DNA from: a virus
DNA length: 64,000 bases
Reading direction: 5' to 3' (one strand)
Virus record (IMG/VR): IMGVR_UViG_3300032235_000911
Location: 31,645 to 95,644 of that record
Part shown: piece after piece, positions 63,999 through 64,000 of the stretch
Numbering within the stretch: the first letter of the stretch is position 1
Layout: each line of letters opens with the position of its first letter
Notes under the pieces: generated by a model
The model's input: only the letters and a program-made list of their open reading frames with translations
Database searches by the model: none
Told to the model about the DNA's origin: nothing
Position numbers and translations under genes: made by a program

Positions 63999-64000
63999 AG

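Noticed and set aside
1-64000. CRISPR array next to the Cas4-like nuclease
   Set aside because: No regularly spaced repeats were seen near 36.8-37.6 kb or elsewhere; the nuclease sits among metabolic genes.

Overview
The window is part of a large tailed-phage genome, most likely a contractile-tailed (myovirus) member of the T4 superfamily. It carries a gp6-like baseplate wedge protein, a gp25-like wedge protein, a baseplate lysozyme, a T4 gp55-like late sigma factor, a PIN-PhoH ATPase, HNH homing endonucleases and a tRNA cluster. The promoters I can read are bacterial sigma70-like and Shine-Dalgarno (SD) sites are strong, so the host is a bacterium. The sequence does not identify the host further.

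Layout. (1) 1-27.7 kb: a leftward virion block of very large AT-rich tail and baseplate genes, most overlapping by one base (TAATG, TGATG or ATGA). It ends with a lysozyme-domain protein and a protein with an SGNH esterase domain. (2) 27.7-30.3 kb: late sigma factor with a histone H1/AT-hook-like N-terminal tail, overlapped out of frame by an acidic membrane protein gene; FmdB-like zinc ribbon; an HNH gene inserted at the start of a small conserved gene. (3) 30.3-36.9 kb: a sugar island with a methyltransferase, four glycosyltransferase-type proteins and GDP-mannose 4,6-dehydratase. (4) 36.8-51.5 kb, still leftward: Cas4/RecB-like nuclease, two HExxH proteins, PhoH, adenylosuccinate lyase, SpoU methyltransferase, an EcoRI-like nuclease paired with a D12-class adenine methylase, ClpP, five tRNA genes, a DnaQ-like exonuclease, HNH genes and a small multispanning membrane protein. 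(5) 51.5-51.9 kb: strand switch. (6) 51.9-64 kb: a visibly more GC-rich accessory region of about 35 tiny genes on both strands, arranged as expression cassettes.

The most unusual part is region 6. Eleven copies of a 12-bp palindrome (GGGGCCGGCCCC or a close variant) sit in the boundaries between transcription units. Ten of them lie 22-24 bp upstream of a sigma70-type -35 box. Many promoters are followed at the transcript start by a short GC hairpin, often with an ANGGA pentaloop, then 11-14 nt with the SD, then the start codon. Other units appear leaderless. The cargo includes a leftward GP88-like gene, two LexA-type winged-helix proteins without a protease domain, many Cys-rich and one-helix membrane microproteins, and an operon with six paralogues of an undescribed GELW protein family. 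I read this as a host-takeover/anti-defence region built from standard parts; that function is inference.

Limits: no database search, folding program or composition count was run. Functional names come from motifs read by eye. Most small proteins are unrecognised.
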